Source of the DNA: Pseudomonadales bacterium | GTDB taxonomy: Bacteria; Pseudomonadota; Gammaproteobacteria; Pseudomonadales; Azotimanducaceae | Assembly: GCA_028277965.1 (NCBI GenBank) | Contig: JANQFF010000416.1 | Location: 1-36,693 of the forward strand | DNA length: 36,693 nucleotides | Reading direction: 5' to 3' | In this document: piece after piece, positions 6,835-15,494 of the stretch | How the letters are laid out: the number at the start of each line of letters is the position of its first letter | Numbering within the stretch: position 1 is the stretch's first letter | Program-made: the position numbers and the translations under genes | The notes under the pieces: generated by a model | Seen by the model: only the letters and a program-made list of their open reading frames with translations | What the model was told of the DNA's origin: nothing | Databases searched by the model: none

Positions 6835-9285
6835 ATGTTTAAGAACTACCTCCTCATCGCCTGGCGGCAGATCCTCAAAAACAAACTCTACGCTGCTATC
6901 AACACACTGGGGCTGACGCTCGGCCTGTCTATATTTGTATTCGGCATGCTGATGGTGGACTACGAGCAGTCCCACGACAGCCATTGGAAAAATGCAGATC
7001 GCATCTACAGCATCAGCACCTTCTTCAGCCCCCAGGCAAACATCGGGGTCAACGAAACGTTCGGAACGTTCTCCGCATTTGCACCCTTTATCGATCGTGA
7101 AATCAGCGAGATCGAATACACCGCACGGACAATCACTGAAGAGTTTCTCGTTTCCCATGACAACCGTCACTTCTACGAAGAGATCCGGTTTGCCGACCCG
7201 GGGCTCACCCGGATATTCGATTTCGAATACGTCGAAGGAGACGAGACGGCCATCGACGATCCAACAGGTGTCATCATCACCACGGAACTTGCCACAAAGT
7301 ACTTTGGCAGCGAGGTCGCTCTCGGAAAAACGCTGACACTCGATCACAACGTGCCTTTGCGTGTCACCGCAATCGTCAGGAAACCACCACCCTCGACCCA
7401 CTTCACTTCAAACTTCATCGGCAGCACCGACTTCACTGCCATTGCTCCGCTGGCGGCCCTGAATACCGCAACCGGCTACAGCCTCGACGGCAATTTCAAC
7501 AATTTGTCCTCCAGCGATTTCACTTATGTACTCATACCCCCGGACAAAGACCGCGCCTGGTTACAGGCCAACATCGACGGGATTTACGAACGTCACTACC
7601 CGGACAAAGACGAGGAGCGCCTTGATGGCCTGAACGTGCGCCCCATTGGCGAGGCCAATACGCTCATATGGGATGCCGCCAATCTTCCGGTACTCGAAGC
7701 CATTCAGCTCCTCGGGTTTCTCGTCCTCGTCGTCGCAATCGTCAACTACACAAACCTGGCAACCGCGCAGTCGATGAGCCGTGTGCGTGAAATTGGTCTG
7801 CGCAAGACGATGGGTGCATCACGCAGACAGCTGACAACCCAGTTCCTGGTCGAAAGCACCTGTATAGCCGCGTTCGCGATGCTCGTCGCTATTGCCGGGG
7901 TAGAAGTGATGGTTCCCGTCTTCAACAACGCAACCGGACGGGGAATGAGCATCGACTACCTCGGCATGCTGCCCTGGCTTGCAGTCGCCGTTGTCGTTGT
8001 TGGCGTTGTTGCGGGTGCTTACCCGGCCCGCATGATCAGTCGCTCAACACCCATTGAAGCCCTGCGCGCCGGTGGGAAAACCGGATCGCAAAACGCGCGT
8101 TTCAGAACCGGCATGCTTATTCTGCAGTTTTCCATTTCCATCTTCATGCTCGCGATGGTGATGGTGATGTACTTCCAGAATCAGAAGATTGAAGAGTCGA
8201 GCAACATTTACCCCAAATCCCAGATCATCACCCTCACCCGCCTCGGGATTGCGCCGATACAGGAAAAGATGGAGACCCTGCGCAACGAACTGCTCAACCT
8301 TCCGGGTATCGACAACGTGTCGTTCTCGAGCCAGGTGCCTTACATCGGCAACAACTCTGCGTTCGATGTGACTCGCGAGCGTGGGGATGAGACCCAGGCG
8401 TTTCTCCTGACGCAGGTTGTCATAGACGACCGCTTTCTGGACACATATGAGATCGAGATTCTCGCAGGCCGGGGTTTGAGCAGGGATATCGCTGCAGACT
8501 CCATCAAAGCGGGTGTCTTCGCAGGCAATGTCATCCTCAATGAACTGGCCCTGCAAAAGTTTGGCTTCGGCTCCGCCGATGATGCTGTCGGAAAAGTTTT
8601 CTACGACGTTTCCACGAGACGCCAGCCACGTGCATACACTGTGGTCGGCGTATTTCCCAATCAGAACTTCCGCGGCTTCCACAATTCGATCCTGCCAACC
8701 GCGTTTCTGATGCAGCCCCAACAGGCTGCGCAACGGGGTCCTGACTCATATCGTTACGCTTCCATCCGCGTCCAGGGAGACGGTCTCGCCAGAACGCTGG
8801 ACCAGATAGAAAACGTGTGGGACCGGATCATCGACGACTACCCCTTGCAGGCGGAGTTCCTGGAAGACACCTTCGGTGAAACCTATGTCATCTATACCGG
8901 GATGACGATGGTGTTTGTCAGCTTCGCGGTTGTCGCATTTACTCTCAGCCTGGTTGGGCTTTTCGGTCTGGCGGCATTTCTGGCAACTGCCAGGACCAAA
9001 GAAATTGGTATACGCAAAGTCATGGGTGCCCGCCTCGGCCAGGTTGTACGGCTGCTCGTGTGGCAGTTTTCGAAACCTGTCCTGTGGTCACTCCCGATTG
9101 CGCTCCCGCTGGCTTACCTTGCTGCACGGCAGTACCTGACATTTTTCGCCGGTCGACTTGATGCACCGTCCGCATTCATTGCTGCAGCCGGGCTGATTGG
9201 TGTGGTGGTGGCCTGGGCCATTGTCGGGGTACATGCCGTGAGGATCGGGCAGCGGAATCCGATTTACGCTTTAAGGTACGAATAA
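6835..9285 (+). CDS. double FtsX/MacB-type ABC permease
   Basis: 816 residues. The first half has an N-terminal membrane helix after NYLLIAWRQILKNKLYA, a periplasmic MacB-like domain (about 45-270), and three helices with the FtsX signature SMSRVREIGLRKTMGASRRQ. The second half repeats the plan: a helix near ILQFSISIFMLAMVMVM, a periplasmic domain, then ARTKEIGIRKVMGARLGQV and closing helices. This eight-helix, two-FtsX form is known from peptide/antimicrobial-resistance exporters and from lipoprotein-handling systems. With the adaptor and ATPase it forms a complete inner-membrane machine. The cargo is unknown; sigma-54 control through a membrane sensor suggests it answers an envelope or peptide signal. 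The stop lies just before a REP pair. Confidence 0.94.
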   Translation: MFKNYLLIAWRQILKNKLYAAINTLGLTLGLSIFVFGMLMVDYEQSHDSHWKNADRIYSISTFFSPQANIGVNETFGTFSAFAPFIDREISEIEYTARTITEEFLVSHDNRHFYEEIRFADPGLTRIFDFEYVEGDETAIDDPTGVIITTELATKYFGSEVALGKTLTLDHNVPLRVTAIVRKPPPSTHFTSNFIGSTDFTAIAPLAALNTATGYSLDGNFNNLSSSDFTYVLIPPDKDRAWLQANIDGIYERHYPDKDEERLDGLNVRPIGEANTLIWDAANLPVLEAIQLLGFLVLVVAIVNYTNLATAQSMSRVREIGLRKTMGASRRQLTTQFLVESTCIAAFAMLVAIAGVEVMVPVFNNATGRGMSIDYLGMLPWLAVAVVVVGVVAGAYPARMISRSTPIEALRAGGKTGSQNARFRTGMLILQFSISIFMLAMVMVMYFQNQKIEESSNIYPKSQIITLTRLGIAPIQEKMETLRNELLNLPGIDNVSFSSQVPYIGNNSAFDVTRERGDETQAFLLTQVVIDDRFLDTYEIEILAGRGLSRDIAADSIKAGVFAGNVILNELALQKFGFGSADDAVGKVFYDVSTRRQPRAYTVVGVFPNQNFRGFHNSILPTAFLMQPQQAAQRGPDSYRYASIRVQGDGLARTLDQIENVWDRIIDDYPLQAEFLEDTFGETYVIYTGMTMVFVSFAVVAFTLSLVGLFGLAAFLATARTKEIGIRKVMGARLGQVVRLLVWQFSKPVLWSLPIALPLAYLAARQYLTFFAGRLDAPSAFIAAAGLIGVVVAWAIVGVHAVRIGQRNPIYALRYE

Positions 9286-9287
9286 GA

Positions 9288-9341
9288 AATCGCGGCTGAA
9301 CCCGCCCCTACAACTCTGTAGGAGCGGCTTCACCCGCGATT
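9288..9341. repeat. REP pair (REPIN-like), inverted
   Basis: Two inverted copies of the local REP unit: AATCGCGGCTGAACCCG on the left, then CCCTACA, a short centre, TGTAGGAGCGGCTTCACCC and GCGATT on the right. It fills the gap between the convergent FtsX permease gene and the small gene at 9344. It can fold into a long hairpin and may protect or terminate both transcripts. Confidence 0.85.
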
Positions 9342-9343
9342 CT

Positions 9344-9796
9344 TCATTCTTCCGGCAGACCAAATACGTCCTGCAGGTACACCACCTGGTACATCTGCAG
9401 GTAAGCAAAGAGATCGTTGAGCAGTGTGAGAAAGGTCTTCAGGCCATCACCTTGCTTCACTGTCAGCACGATGGACATCACTGACTGTCTGTTCTGACAT
9501 TTGGCTTCAGCCTGTTTTGCATCAACGCGACGGTGTTCGGGAAGGTCCGGGCTGGCCCGATCTTTGACAAACTGTCGGACGGCGCGGTCGAGATCGCTGG
9601 GGTAGTCAACGTTGGGAAGAAGATCCCGGGCAGTAATTGTCTTGCGCTTCTCATCCACTTCCAGCACAAACTCGTGGTTGAGATGCCAGCGGAAGCGAAA
9701 CTCTCTTTTTCCTCGAACAGAGTTCTCGCTGAATGCACTGAATAACCCGCGCTGCGCGTAACCTCTCAAACTTTCGGAGATCGCATCGACATTCAT
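9344..9796 (-). CDS. small protein of unknown function, last gene of redox operon
   Basis: 150 residues from ATG 9796, which overlaps the TGA of the quinoprotein gene by one base (TGATG), so translation is coupled. I do not recognise the family. The sequence is soluble, without signal peptide or membrane segment. Visible features are a basic N-terminal part (SVRGKREFRFRWHLNHEFVLEVD) with beta-strand character, the segment ARDLLPNVDYPSDLDRAVRQFV, a Lys/Ala/Gln-rich linker around KQAEAKCQNRQ, and a hydrophobic C-terminal helix region ending YLQDVFGLPEE. Coupling to the quinoprotein suggests a role in its maturation or in the same pathway, but nothing in the sequence shows which. Confidence 0.75.
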   Translation of the reverse strand: MNVDAISESLRGYAQRGLFSAFSENSVRGKREFRFRWHLNHEFVLEVDEKRKTITARDLLPNVDYPSDLDRAVRQFVKDRASPDLPEHRRVDAKQAEAKCQNRQSVMSIVLTVKQGDGLKTFLTLLNDLFAYLQMYQVVYLQDVFGLPEE

Positions 9797-11901
9797 CACT
9801 CAGGAAGCGCAAAGGTGATGTAGGCACGTTCCGCTGGCCGGCCGCTGCGGTCATCTCGCGTGGCTGATACGGTGATGAACTGCCTGCCGTCTAGTTCGAA
9901 CACCGCGCTCATGCCTGCCGGATCGGCCGGCAGGTCGTGTGTCCACAACACTTCACCCGTATCCTGGTCCCAGGCACGGATCTTGCGGTCGTTGGTGGTG
10001 GAGAAAAGCAACCCGCCAGCGGTCGCGACGAGGCTGTTGGTCGGGAACAGGGAACCGGTTCCCGTGATGCCGCGCTCAGCCAGACCAATCACATCACCGT
10101 AGGGTTTCTCCCACAGCACTGTGCCTTCATTCAGATCAAACGCCATGAGTTTTGACCAGGGTGTGGGACCGAGCAGCCCGTCCTCGGTAAAAAAGTGGTG
10201 GTAACCACTACGGTAAGGACCGTCGTCCGGGCCATACTCGCGCTCTTCCGGTAGAGGCTCCGGCTCACCCGACGCTTCTGCATTTTCGATATCGAGCACG
10301 TGCACCCACAATGCCTCGAGCTGAGCTTCAGGCAGGTTGGGGAATGCGGCCATACGTCCCCGGCCTTTGAGGACAAGGTCGTCGAATTCTTCTTTTGAGA
10401 CATCCAGACCGGTCAGCGCCGGGAACAGGGGCGGCTGGCCTCTACCTTCAGTCCCATGGCAGGCTGAACAGAGATTTCCGTACAGCTCCGCAGCGGGTGT
10501 CGATTCATAGTCTTCAACCCGGAGTGAGCGGCGATCGACCAGCTTTGGGATGGTCGGTGATTCGATCACAGCCATAAAGAAGAGACCCTTGTCGGGGATG
10601 ACCGCACCATTGCCAAATTGAGCGCCTCCCCTTGAACCCGGTGCATTCACACTCCCCTGGAATGACGGTGGCGTGAAAAGACCTTCATTTCTGGCTTCCC
10701 GGATCCGTTCAGCCAGCGCAGCAATTTCCCCCGACGGAGCGTACGGGCTTAACTCATCAGCGGATAATGTCGTGCGGGCAAACGGCGGCGGTGTAACCGG
10801 AAACGGCTGCGTTGGGGATGCAACCTCACCAGGCACGTCGGATTGAGGCACAGGGCGTTCTTCAATCGGGAACACCGGTTCCCCGGTCTCCCTGTTGAAT
10901 ACGTAGAGAAGGGCATGTTTCCCCGCAAGCGCCACAGAGTCGATCTCCTGCCCGTTACGCTCAACGGTCAGGAGCTTGGGCCCCATTGCGATATCGTAGT
11001 CCCAGATGTCGTGATGGATCGCCTGGAAGTGCCAGACCCTTTCCCCCGTGCGGGCATTCAGCACAACTAGCGAATTGGAGAACAGGTTGTCTCCAACCCG
11101 ATTCGCACCGTAGAAGTGGTAAGACGGCGCGCCGGTTGGAATGAACACAAGACCGCGTGTTTCATCGATCGCCATGTTGGTCCAGGCGTTGGCGGCTCCG
11201 ATGGTCTTCCACGCATCCGGTGGCCAGGTTTCGTATCCGAACTCACCCGGGTGCGGAATTGTATGGAACGTCCACACCAGCTCACCGTTACGAACGTCGT
11301 AAGCCCTGACATCTCCGGGTGCGCCGCCGTAGGTTTCGTCCCCAACCGCTGAACCCATAATGATGAGATCCTCGAACACCCGACCCGGCGTCATCGTTGT
11401 CACCCTTGGGATCGTCTCAGGGTCCCTGCCGAGGTTTTCCCGCAGATCAATCCGGCCCTCCTCTCCAAACTCATCAACATAAGTTCCGGTATCAGCATCC
11501 ACAGCCTGCAGGTAGTGATCTTTGATCGCAAAAAGCCGCCGATCATTTCCCGTTTCGTCTTCCCAGTACCCAAACCCGCGTAGCGGAACCGCAACGCTAT
11601 CCGGCAGAAACCACTGTTCGGCTCCAGTCTCGGCATCCAGGGCGGCGATACCTCCCCGCGCTACGACATACATCGTCCTGCCGATGACGAGAGGTGACAT
11701 CCGATGGTTGGCATCCCCGGCAGGATATTGCCAGGCAACCTCGAGATCTCTGACGTTGGATCTGTTGACCTCGCTAAGCGAGGAATACTGAGCCGAATCG
11801 GGGCTACCCGCGTAACTCGCCCACTCCGCGTACCGACTTGCATATTGTGTGGATGTGCAACCCGCCAGCAGCGCAACCGAGATTGTGAACAGTAAACGCA
11901 T
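9796..11901 (-). CDS. PQQ-dependent dehydrogenase lipoprotein with inserted cytochrome c domain
   Basis: 701 residues from ATG 11901 (overlapping the ThDP gene stop as TGATG). A lipoprotein signal ends at LLAGC, with Cys15 as lipid site, so it is anchored in the membrane and works in the periplasm. It has eight-bladed propeller features of the glucose/polyol PQQ family: HTIPHPGEFGYETWP (213-227), IPTGAPSYHFYG (254-265), NLFSNSLV (272-279) and the hallmark HHDIWDYD (296-303). A class I cytochrome c domain with LCSACHG (Cys478, Cys481, His482) and likely Met517 ligand interrupts the chain at about 468-540. The last propeller part then resumes (TPWSKLMAFDL, GTGSLFPTNSLV). It should oxidise an alcohol or sugar-like substrate and pass electrons through its own haem. 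No PQQ synthesis genes are present here. Confidence 0.93.
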   Translation of the reverse strand: MRLLFTISVALLAGCTSTQYASRYAEWASYAGSPDSAQYSSLSEVNRSNVRDLEVAWQYPAGDANHRMSPLVIGRTMYVVARGGIAALDAETGAEQWFLPDSVAVPLRGFGYWEDETGNDRRLFAIKDHYLQAVDADTGTYVDEFGEEGRIDLRENLGRDPETIPRVTTMTPGRVFEDLIIMGSAVGDETYGGAPGDVRAYDVRNGELVWTFHTIPHPGEFGYETWPPDAWKTIGAANAWTNMAIDETRGLVFIPTGAPSYHFYGANRVGDNLFSNSLVVLNARTGERVWHFQAIHHDIWDYDIAMGPKLLTVERNGQEIDSVALAGKHALLYVFNRETGEPVFPIEERPVPQSDVPGEVASPTQPFPVTPPPFARTTLSADELSPYAPSGEIAALAERIREARNEGLFTPPSFQGSVNAPGSRGGAQFGNGAVIPDKGLFFMAVIESPTIPKLVDRRSLRVEDYESTPAAELYGNLCSACHGTEGRGQPPLFPALTGLDVSKEEFDDLVLKGRGRMAAFPNLPEAQLEALWVHVLDIENAEASGEPEPLPEEREYGPDDGPYRSGYHHFFTEDGLLGPTPWSKLMAFDLNEGTVLWEKPYGDVIGLAERGITGTGSLFPTNSLVATAGGLLFSTTNDRKIRAWDQDTGEVLWTHDLPADPAGMSAVFELDGRQFITVSATRDDRSGRPAERAYITFALPE

Positions 11902-13847
11902 CAGTGGTTGTACGACATGCAGCCCGGTTCCACTTTGCCGAGCATCCCCGGTCCCCACTGGGATCCACCCAGCCAGAATTCTTTCCTGGCATGGCAGTTG
12001 ATCACTGTCGGCAAACGCTCGTTGACTGCAACCTGCCAGGCACGATCCAGGGCTGGTGCAAGCTCGTCAGCAGTCTGGACCAGCTCACCGTGGCCACCCA
12101 GGGCTTCGGAAATCTTGTGGTACTGGACGTTCTCCTGGAACTGATGAACATGAGCAACGCGGGGCTGACTTGCATAACCGCTCCACGTACCCCAGGCGTG
12201 ATTGTTGTACACCACAACAACCGCGGGAATCCGGTACTTGGCTAGCGTTTCGATTTCAAACCCTGAATAACCAAACCCGGCGTCCCCCGTGACAGCCAGA
12301 ATGGGTGTCCCCTGGTAGGCGGCTTGCGGTCCAACACCCAGATCACACGCGACTCCGGCCCCAAACGCGTATCCCACGTCCGGACCGATGGATCCGTACT
12401 GGAACGCCCCGTTGCAGATCTGTCCTGGGCGATGCGCCCGTAGACGCCTGCGCGTGTACCTGCCAATTCCAAAACCGCCTGACACCACGGTGACCTGATC
12501 CGCAGGTATATCGCCGTGGTAGAGAAATCGGTTGAGCTCCGTTGCAATCACCGCCGGGTGCACGGCATCGGTATAGGACAAACCCTTTCGATAATGTGCT
12601 TCGTTCTCCGCCTCAAAAGCTTCGCGTGCTGCGGCCACCTCGGCGACCCAGGAATCAAACCGCATACGCGGCATCTTGTCCGCCAGCACCTCGAGCGCAG
12701 CACGTTCATTCGCCACAATGCCAAGATCGATTGGCAGATTGCGGCCAATGTCTCCACCTTCAGGATCGATCCGTACGTACTTGCAATCGATGTCGAAGGG
12801 ATACTCGCCAACCGCAGGCATGCAGTACTGGCCCACGAGAATTGCCAGATCCACGCTGCCGATGGCATTGGGCGCGGTACTTGCCGAGAGCGGGTGGTCG
12901 TCGCCGAAGTGACCCCGGGTCGGGCCGGCCTCACACACCGGTATGTTCCCCCGTTCGGCAACCTGTTTCAGGGCGTCCCAGCCTTTGCTGTAGAACACTC
13001 CCATATTGGCAACAATCATCGGGCGTTTGGCTTTCCTGAGAAGATCGATCAGCCGATCGATGTCTTTGGGGTCCGGATGCGGGGCAGATTCCGTCCGGTA
13101 CTGTTCTTTGCTCCAGTAGTTCTCGAGGTCGAGTTCACTCTCAACGGTCGACGCCCGACCGGCTGACTCCTCGACAAAGTCGAGATGCACCGGGCCAGGT
13201 ACGCCGGTCTTCAGCGCCCGGAATGCGTAGCCTGCGTATTCGAATACCCGTTTCTTATCGACGATACGTTTGCCGTACTTCTTGATGCCCTCCGTGGTCG
13301 GCTGCTGATAACCGCGCTGAATCCCACGCTCCGTGTCGTCCCCGCCGAGCGACATGTTGCTGGCAAGAACCAGAAGTGGAGACCGTGCTGAGTTGGCTGC
13401 GGCAATCGCACAGATCATGTTTGTAAATCCCGGGCCTTCCGTCCCCGATGCGGCAGCAACCTCGCCGGTTACACGGATAAACCCGTCAGCAGCTGAGCAC
13501 ATGGGTCCCTCAGTCCGCCCGCCATAAGTGGGTATTCCCGCGTTCGCCATGGCCGACACAATCGAGTAGTTCCCGGGGCAACAGAAAAGCGCTGCGAGCC
13601 CTTCCTCTTTACAGGCTTTAGCAAAGAGATCCGCTCCCTGAGCCGGAAAGCTGAACTCCTCAATCGGGGCATCTTTGAATATCCGGTGTGCTTCTGTCCG
13701 CGTGATGGGAAGCTCGGGTACGCCACTCGTCGCACTTGCGGCCCCACTCAAACCCGCAGCTGCCGCAGTACCCGCACCCACAACCGCGCGTTTAATGAAG
13801 TTGCGCCGGTCGAGTCCCTCTTCACCTATCGTCTGTTCGTCCGTCAC
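11901..13847 (-). CDS. ThDP-dependent enzyme (acetolactate synthase/decarboxylase superfamily) with Tat signal
   Basis: 648 residues from GTG 13847, whose GTGA overlaps the cytochrome c stop. The N-terminus is a twin-arginine signal: [10 protein letters not shown] (Arg14, Arg15), hydrophobic [16 protein letters not shown] and a cleavage site near ASA-TS at 39. After it come the three domains of the family: PYR domain with the ThDP-activating Glu in [14 protein letters not shown] (Glu113) and [10 protein letters not shown]; central domain (about 260-395); PP domain with the Mg/ThDP motif [11 protein letters not shown] (521) to YNN (547-549). The catalytic hallmarks are intact, so it probably cleaves or joins 2-oxo or 2-hydroxyacyl compounds. 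Such enzymes are normally cytoplasmic; export folded with cofactor is the striking feature. It sits between genes for a cytochrome c and a periplasmic quinoprotein, which supports a periplasmic site. Confidence 0.92.
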   Translation of the reverse strand: MTDEQTIGEEGLDRRNFIKRAVVGAGTAAAAGLSGAASATSGVPELPITRTEAHRIFKDAPIEEFSFPAQGADLFAKACKEEGLAALFCCPGNYSIVSAMANAGIPTYGGRTEGPMCSAADGFIRVTGEVAAASGTEGPGFTNMICAIAAANSARSPLLVLASNMSLGGDDTERGIQRGYQQPTTEGIKKYGKRIVDKKRVFEYAGYAFRALKTGVPGPVHLDFVEESAGRASTVESELDLENYWSKEQYRTESAPHPDPKDIDRLIDLLRKAKRPMIVANMGVFYSKGWDALKQVAERGNIPVCEAGPTRGHFGDDHPLSASTAPNAIGSVDLAILVGQYCMPAVGEYPFDIDCKYVRIDPEGGDIGRNLPIDLGIVANERAALEVLADKMPRMRFDSWVAEVAAAREAFEAENEAHYRKGLSYTDAVHPAVIATELNRFLYHGDIPADQVTVVSGGFGIGRYTRRRLRAHRPGQICNGAFQYGSIGPDVGYAFGAGVACDLGVGPQAAYQGTPILAVTGDAGFGYSGFEIETLAKYRIPAVVVVYNNHAWGTWSGYASQPRVAHVHQFQENVQYHKISEALGGHGELVQTADELAPALDRAWQVAVNERLPTVINCHARKEFWLGGSQWGPGMLGKVEPGCMSYNH

Positions 13848-14233
13848 GGTCTTGCCCCTCCCAGGTAGCGAAGGTAGTGAACAACCTGCCAGATCCGTTC
13901 ATCCGCCAGTTGTTCCGAAAAACCAGGCATATCCCGCTCCGGGTTTCCGGTTTTGATGATTGTGAAAAGCGCTTCGTCGCCACCGCCATAAACCCATTCA
14001 CCATTGGTGAGATCAGCGGGTGCGGTTTTCAGGAACTCCCTCATTTCGGTGTCACCCCGGCCATCCGCGCCATGACAGGTCACACAGTGCCGCTGGTAGA
14101 ACGCCCTGCCCCGCTTGAGATTGTCCGCATTGAAGTCGAGTGGATTCGAAAAACCAGTAACATTGGGGTCAGACCCTATTGTTACTAGTTTTGCAACCTC
14201 GAGGACAAACGGAAGAATCGCCAGCTGTATCAA
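13844..14233 (-). CDS. short class I cytochrome c
   Basis: 129 residues from TTG 14233, which overlaps the hydrolase stop (TTGA). The haem site is CVTCH (Cys50, Cys53, His54), the axial Met is likely in DMPGF (Met102), and [10 protein letters not shown] is the usual C-terminal helix. The N-terminus [17 protein letters not shown] is hydrophobic but has no positive start, so export is likely though the signal is odd. Residues about 17-26 are encoded by a 29-bp palindromic repeat (14157-14185), which may have altered the signal or cleavage region. A frame upstream to 14383 is open but runs through the hydrolase gene, so I reject it as N-terminus. It probably carries electrons for the quinoprotein or for the exported ThDP enzyme. 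Confidence 0.85.
   Translation of the reverse strand: MIQLAILPFVLEVAKLVTIGSDPNVTGFSNPLDFNADNLKRGRAFYQRHCVTCHGADGRGDTEMREFLKTAPADLTNGEWVYGGGDEALFTIIKTGNPERDMPGFSEQLADERIWQVVHYLRYLGGARP
14157..14185. repeat. GGGTCAGACCC-type palindrome inside the cytochrome c gene
   Basis: A 29-bp near-perfect palindrome, with arms GTAACA...TGTTAC around GGGGTCAGACCC; only two mirrored base pairs fail. The core TGGGGTCAGACCC resembles a short dispersed element that I recall from gammaproteobacterial genomes, though I cannot check this here. It lies within the reading frame near the 5' end of the cytochrome c gene. Confidence 0.65.
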
Positions 14234-15015
14234 AGCTGATCCAGGAAGGTTGCGATCATCGCATTGGTCTGATCGGGCACTTCCATCTGGGGGAAGTGTC
14301 CGGAGCCCACAACCTGTCCGAACTGAACGTTTTTGAGTTGAGCCCCGATGTAGGCCTGATCCACGGCCGCGGCTGTCAGCCACAGCACCGGCTGTTTGAT
14401 CTGCCTCGCCATGGCCTGGGTATTACACGCAAGGCTCTCGAGTTCAGCGACCACCACCGGCAGCGGGGTCTGCAGCGCATCAATTATGGCCCCTTTAACC
14501 ATCGCTTTGTCCGCCTGGGGCGCAAAGAAACCACGATACATGACCTTGAGGGCACGGTTCCCCTCAGCGGCCAGCGCATCCAGCATGGGCCGCAGGATTT
14601 CTCCGAAACCCGCAGGTGGGTTGAGTGTTGCCCGCGGATACATGCCTGAATCCACCATAACCGCGGCTTTGATGACGCGCGGGTACCGGCGGGTCAGTTC
14701 GAGTGTTGAAGGTCCACCCCCCGCGTGGCCGATCGCCACTGCGCGGCGAATCTTCAGGCTTCTCAACAACGCCGCGATGTCTTCAGCATGTTGTTTGCCG
14801 TTGTGGCCCTGCCCGGTTGTCGTTGACTTGCCCATGCCCCGGCGATCCACCCTCAGGATCCTGTGGCTCCCGCGGAAATGATCCACCTGGGCCTGCCAGT
14901 GTTCGAGATTTGAACACCATCCGTGGATAAACACGAGCACGGGTTCACGACTTGAGCGTTTGCCCTCCAGCCGGTAGTGAATCCGGGCGCCATCGGACGT
15001 CTTGAAGTACGCCAT
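14230..15015 (-). CDS. alpha/beta-hydrolase-fold protein with Ala at the nucleophile position
   Basis: 261 residues, normal length for the fold. The oxyanion-hole HGW (31-33), RVDRRGMGKS after strand 4, and a late catalytic-type His in GSGHFPQMEVPDQ (His240) identify the family. At the nucleophile elbow the expected GHSxGG reads GHAGGG, so residue 98 is Ala (codon GCG). The neighbouring codons are clean, so this does not look like a frameshift. The protein may bind a substrate without ester hydrolysis, use another mechanism, or be a remnant with a structural role. AGGAGA precedes the ATG, the gene lies 17 bp after subunit 3, and its stop overlaps the cytochrome c start. Confidence 0.88.
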   Translation of the reverse strand: MAYFKTSDGARIHYRLEGKRSSREPVLVFIHGWCSNLEHWQAQVDHFRGSHRILRVDRRGMGKSTTTGQGHNGKQHAEDIAALLRSLKIRRAVAIGHAGGGPSTLELTRRYPRVIKAAVMVDSGMYPRATLNPPAGFGEILRPMLDALAAEGNRALKVMYRGFFAPQADKAMVKGAIIDALQTPLPVVVAELESLACNTQAMARQIKQPVLWLTAAAVDQAYIGAQLKNVQFGQVVGSGHFPQMEVPDQTNAMIATFLDQL

Positions 15016-15032
15016 GTTCGGTATCTCCTGAG

Positions 15033-15482
15033 TCAGGCCGGTCGGTAGCTTTTCCCCCGCTCAACCACCCGGTCCAGCGATGAAATATCGCCATCAATGA
15101 TGGTGTTGCCCCGCGGGAACGGTGGGCCGGCGGACATCCCGATACCTTCAAGCACCTGGTCGGTTTTGTAATACATCATGTACGTGTTCATGAGCAGCCA
15201 CTCGAAAAGCTCAGGCTGGGAGGTGCTGAAAGCCTGAACTGCACTTTCACGCGCATCAGCATCGAAAGTTGAAAACGCCGCATCAAACTGATCGACCAGG
15301 CCGACCAGCATTTCTTCATTGTTGTCCCCACCCTCGCGCAGATGGCGGACCAGGTCCAGGCTACCCGCTCCCGGCATGAGCCCGTCGTCACTCGGCGGGA
15401 TCAGCGTATCGAGCAGCGCCGTCAATACAGCCTGCTGGTCAGCATTTAAAGGGTGATCGGTGGTTATGAGATCGTCAGTCAT
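15033..15482 (-). CDS. gluconate 2-dehydrogenase subunit 3-like small subunit
   Basis: 149 residues. LNADQQAVLTALLDTLIPPSDDGLMPGAG is the usual opening of subunit 3 of gluconate/GMC dehydrogenases, followed by helical segments and a C-terminal part (YYKTDQVLEGIGMSAGPPFP) that is also typical. In most family members this subunit carries a Tat signal that pulls the flavoprotein into the periplasm. Here it begins MTDDLITTDHPLN without any signal, and the GMC subunit also lacks one. The pair therefore looks cytoplasmic. It is encoded 12 bp after the GMC gene and should form a complex with it. Confidence 0.85.
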   Translation of the reverse strand: MTDDLITTDHPLNADQQAVLTALLDTLIPPSDDGLMPGAGSLDLVRHLREGGDNNEEMLVGLVDQFDAAFSTFDADARESAVQAFSTSQPELFEWLLMNTYMMYYKTDQVLEGIGMSAGPPFPRGNTIIDGDISSLDRVVERGKSYRPA

Positions 15483-15494
15483 TTTTTATCAGGG

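Noticed and set aside
6568-7401. Open frame on the minus strand opposite the ABC ATPase and FtsX genes
   Set aside because: It spans the ends of two convincing plus-strand genes and shows no recognisable domain.
14234-14383. N-terminal extension of cytochrome c up to 14383
   Set aside because: The extension lies within the hydrolase gene, is rich in Arg/Gly/Ser and has no signal; the TTG overlapping the hydrolase stop fits the operon's coupling pattern better.
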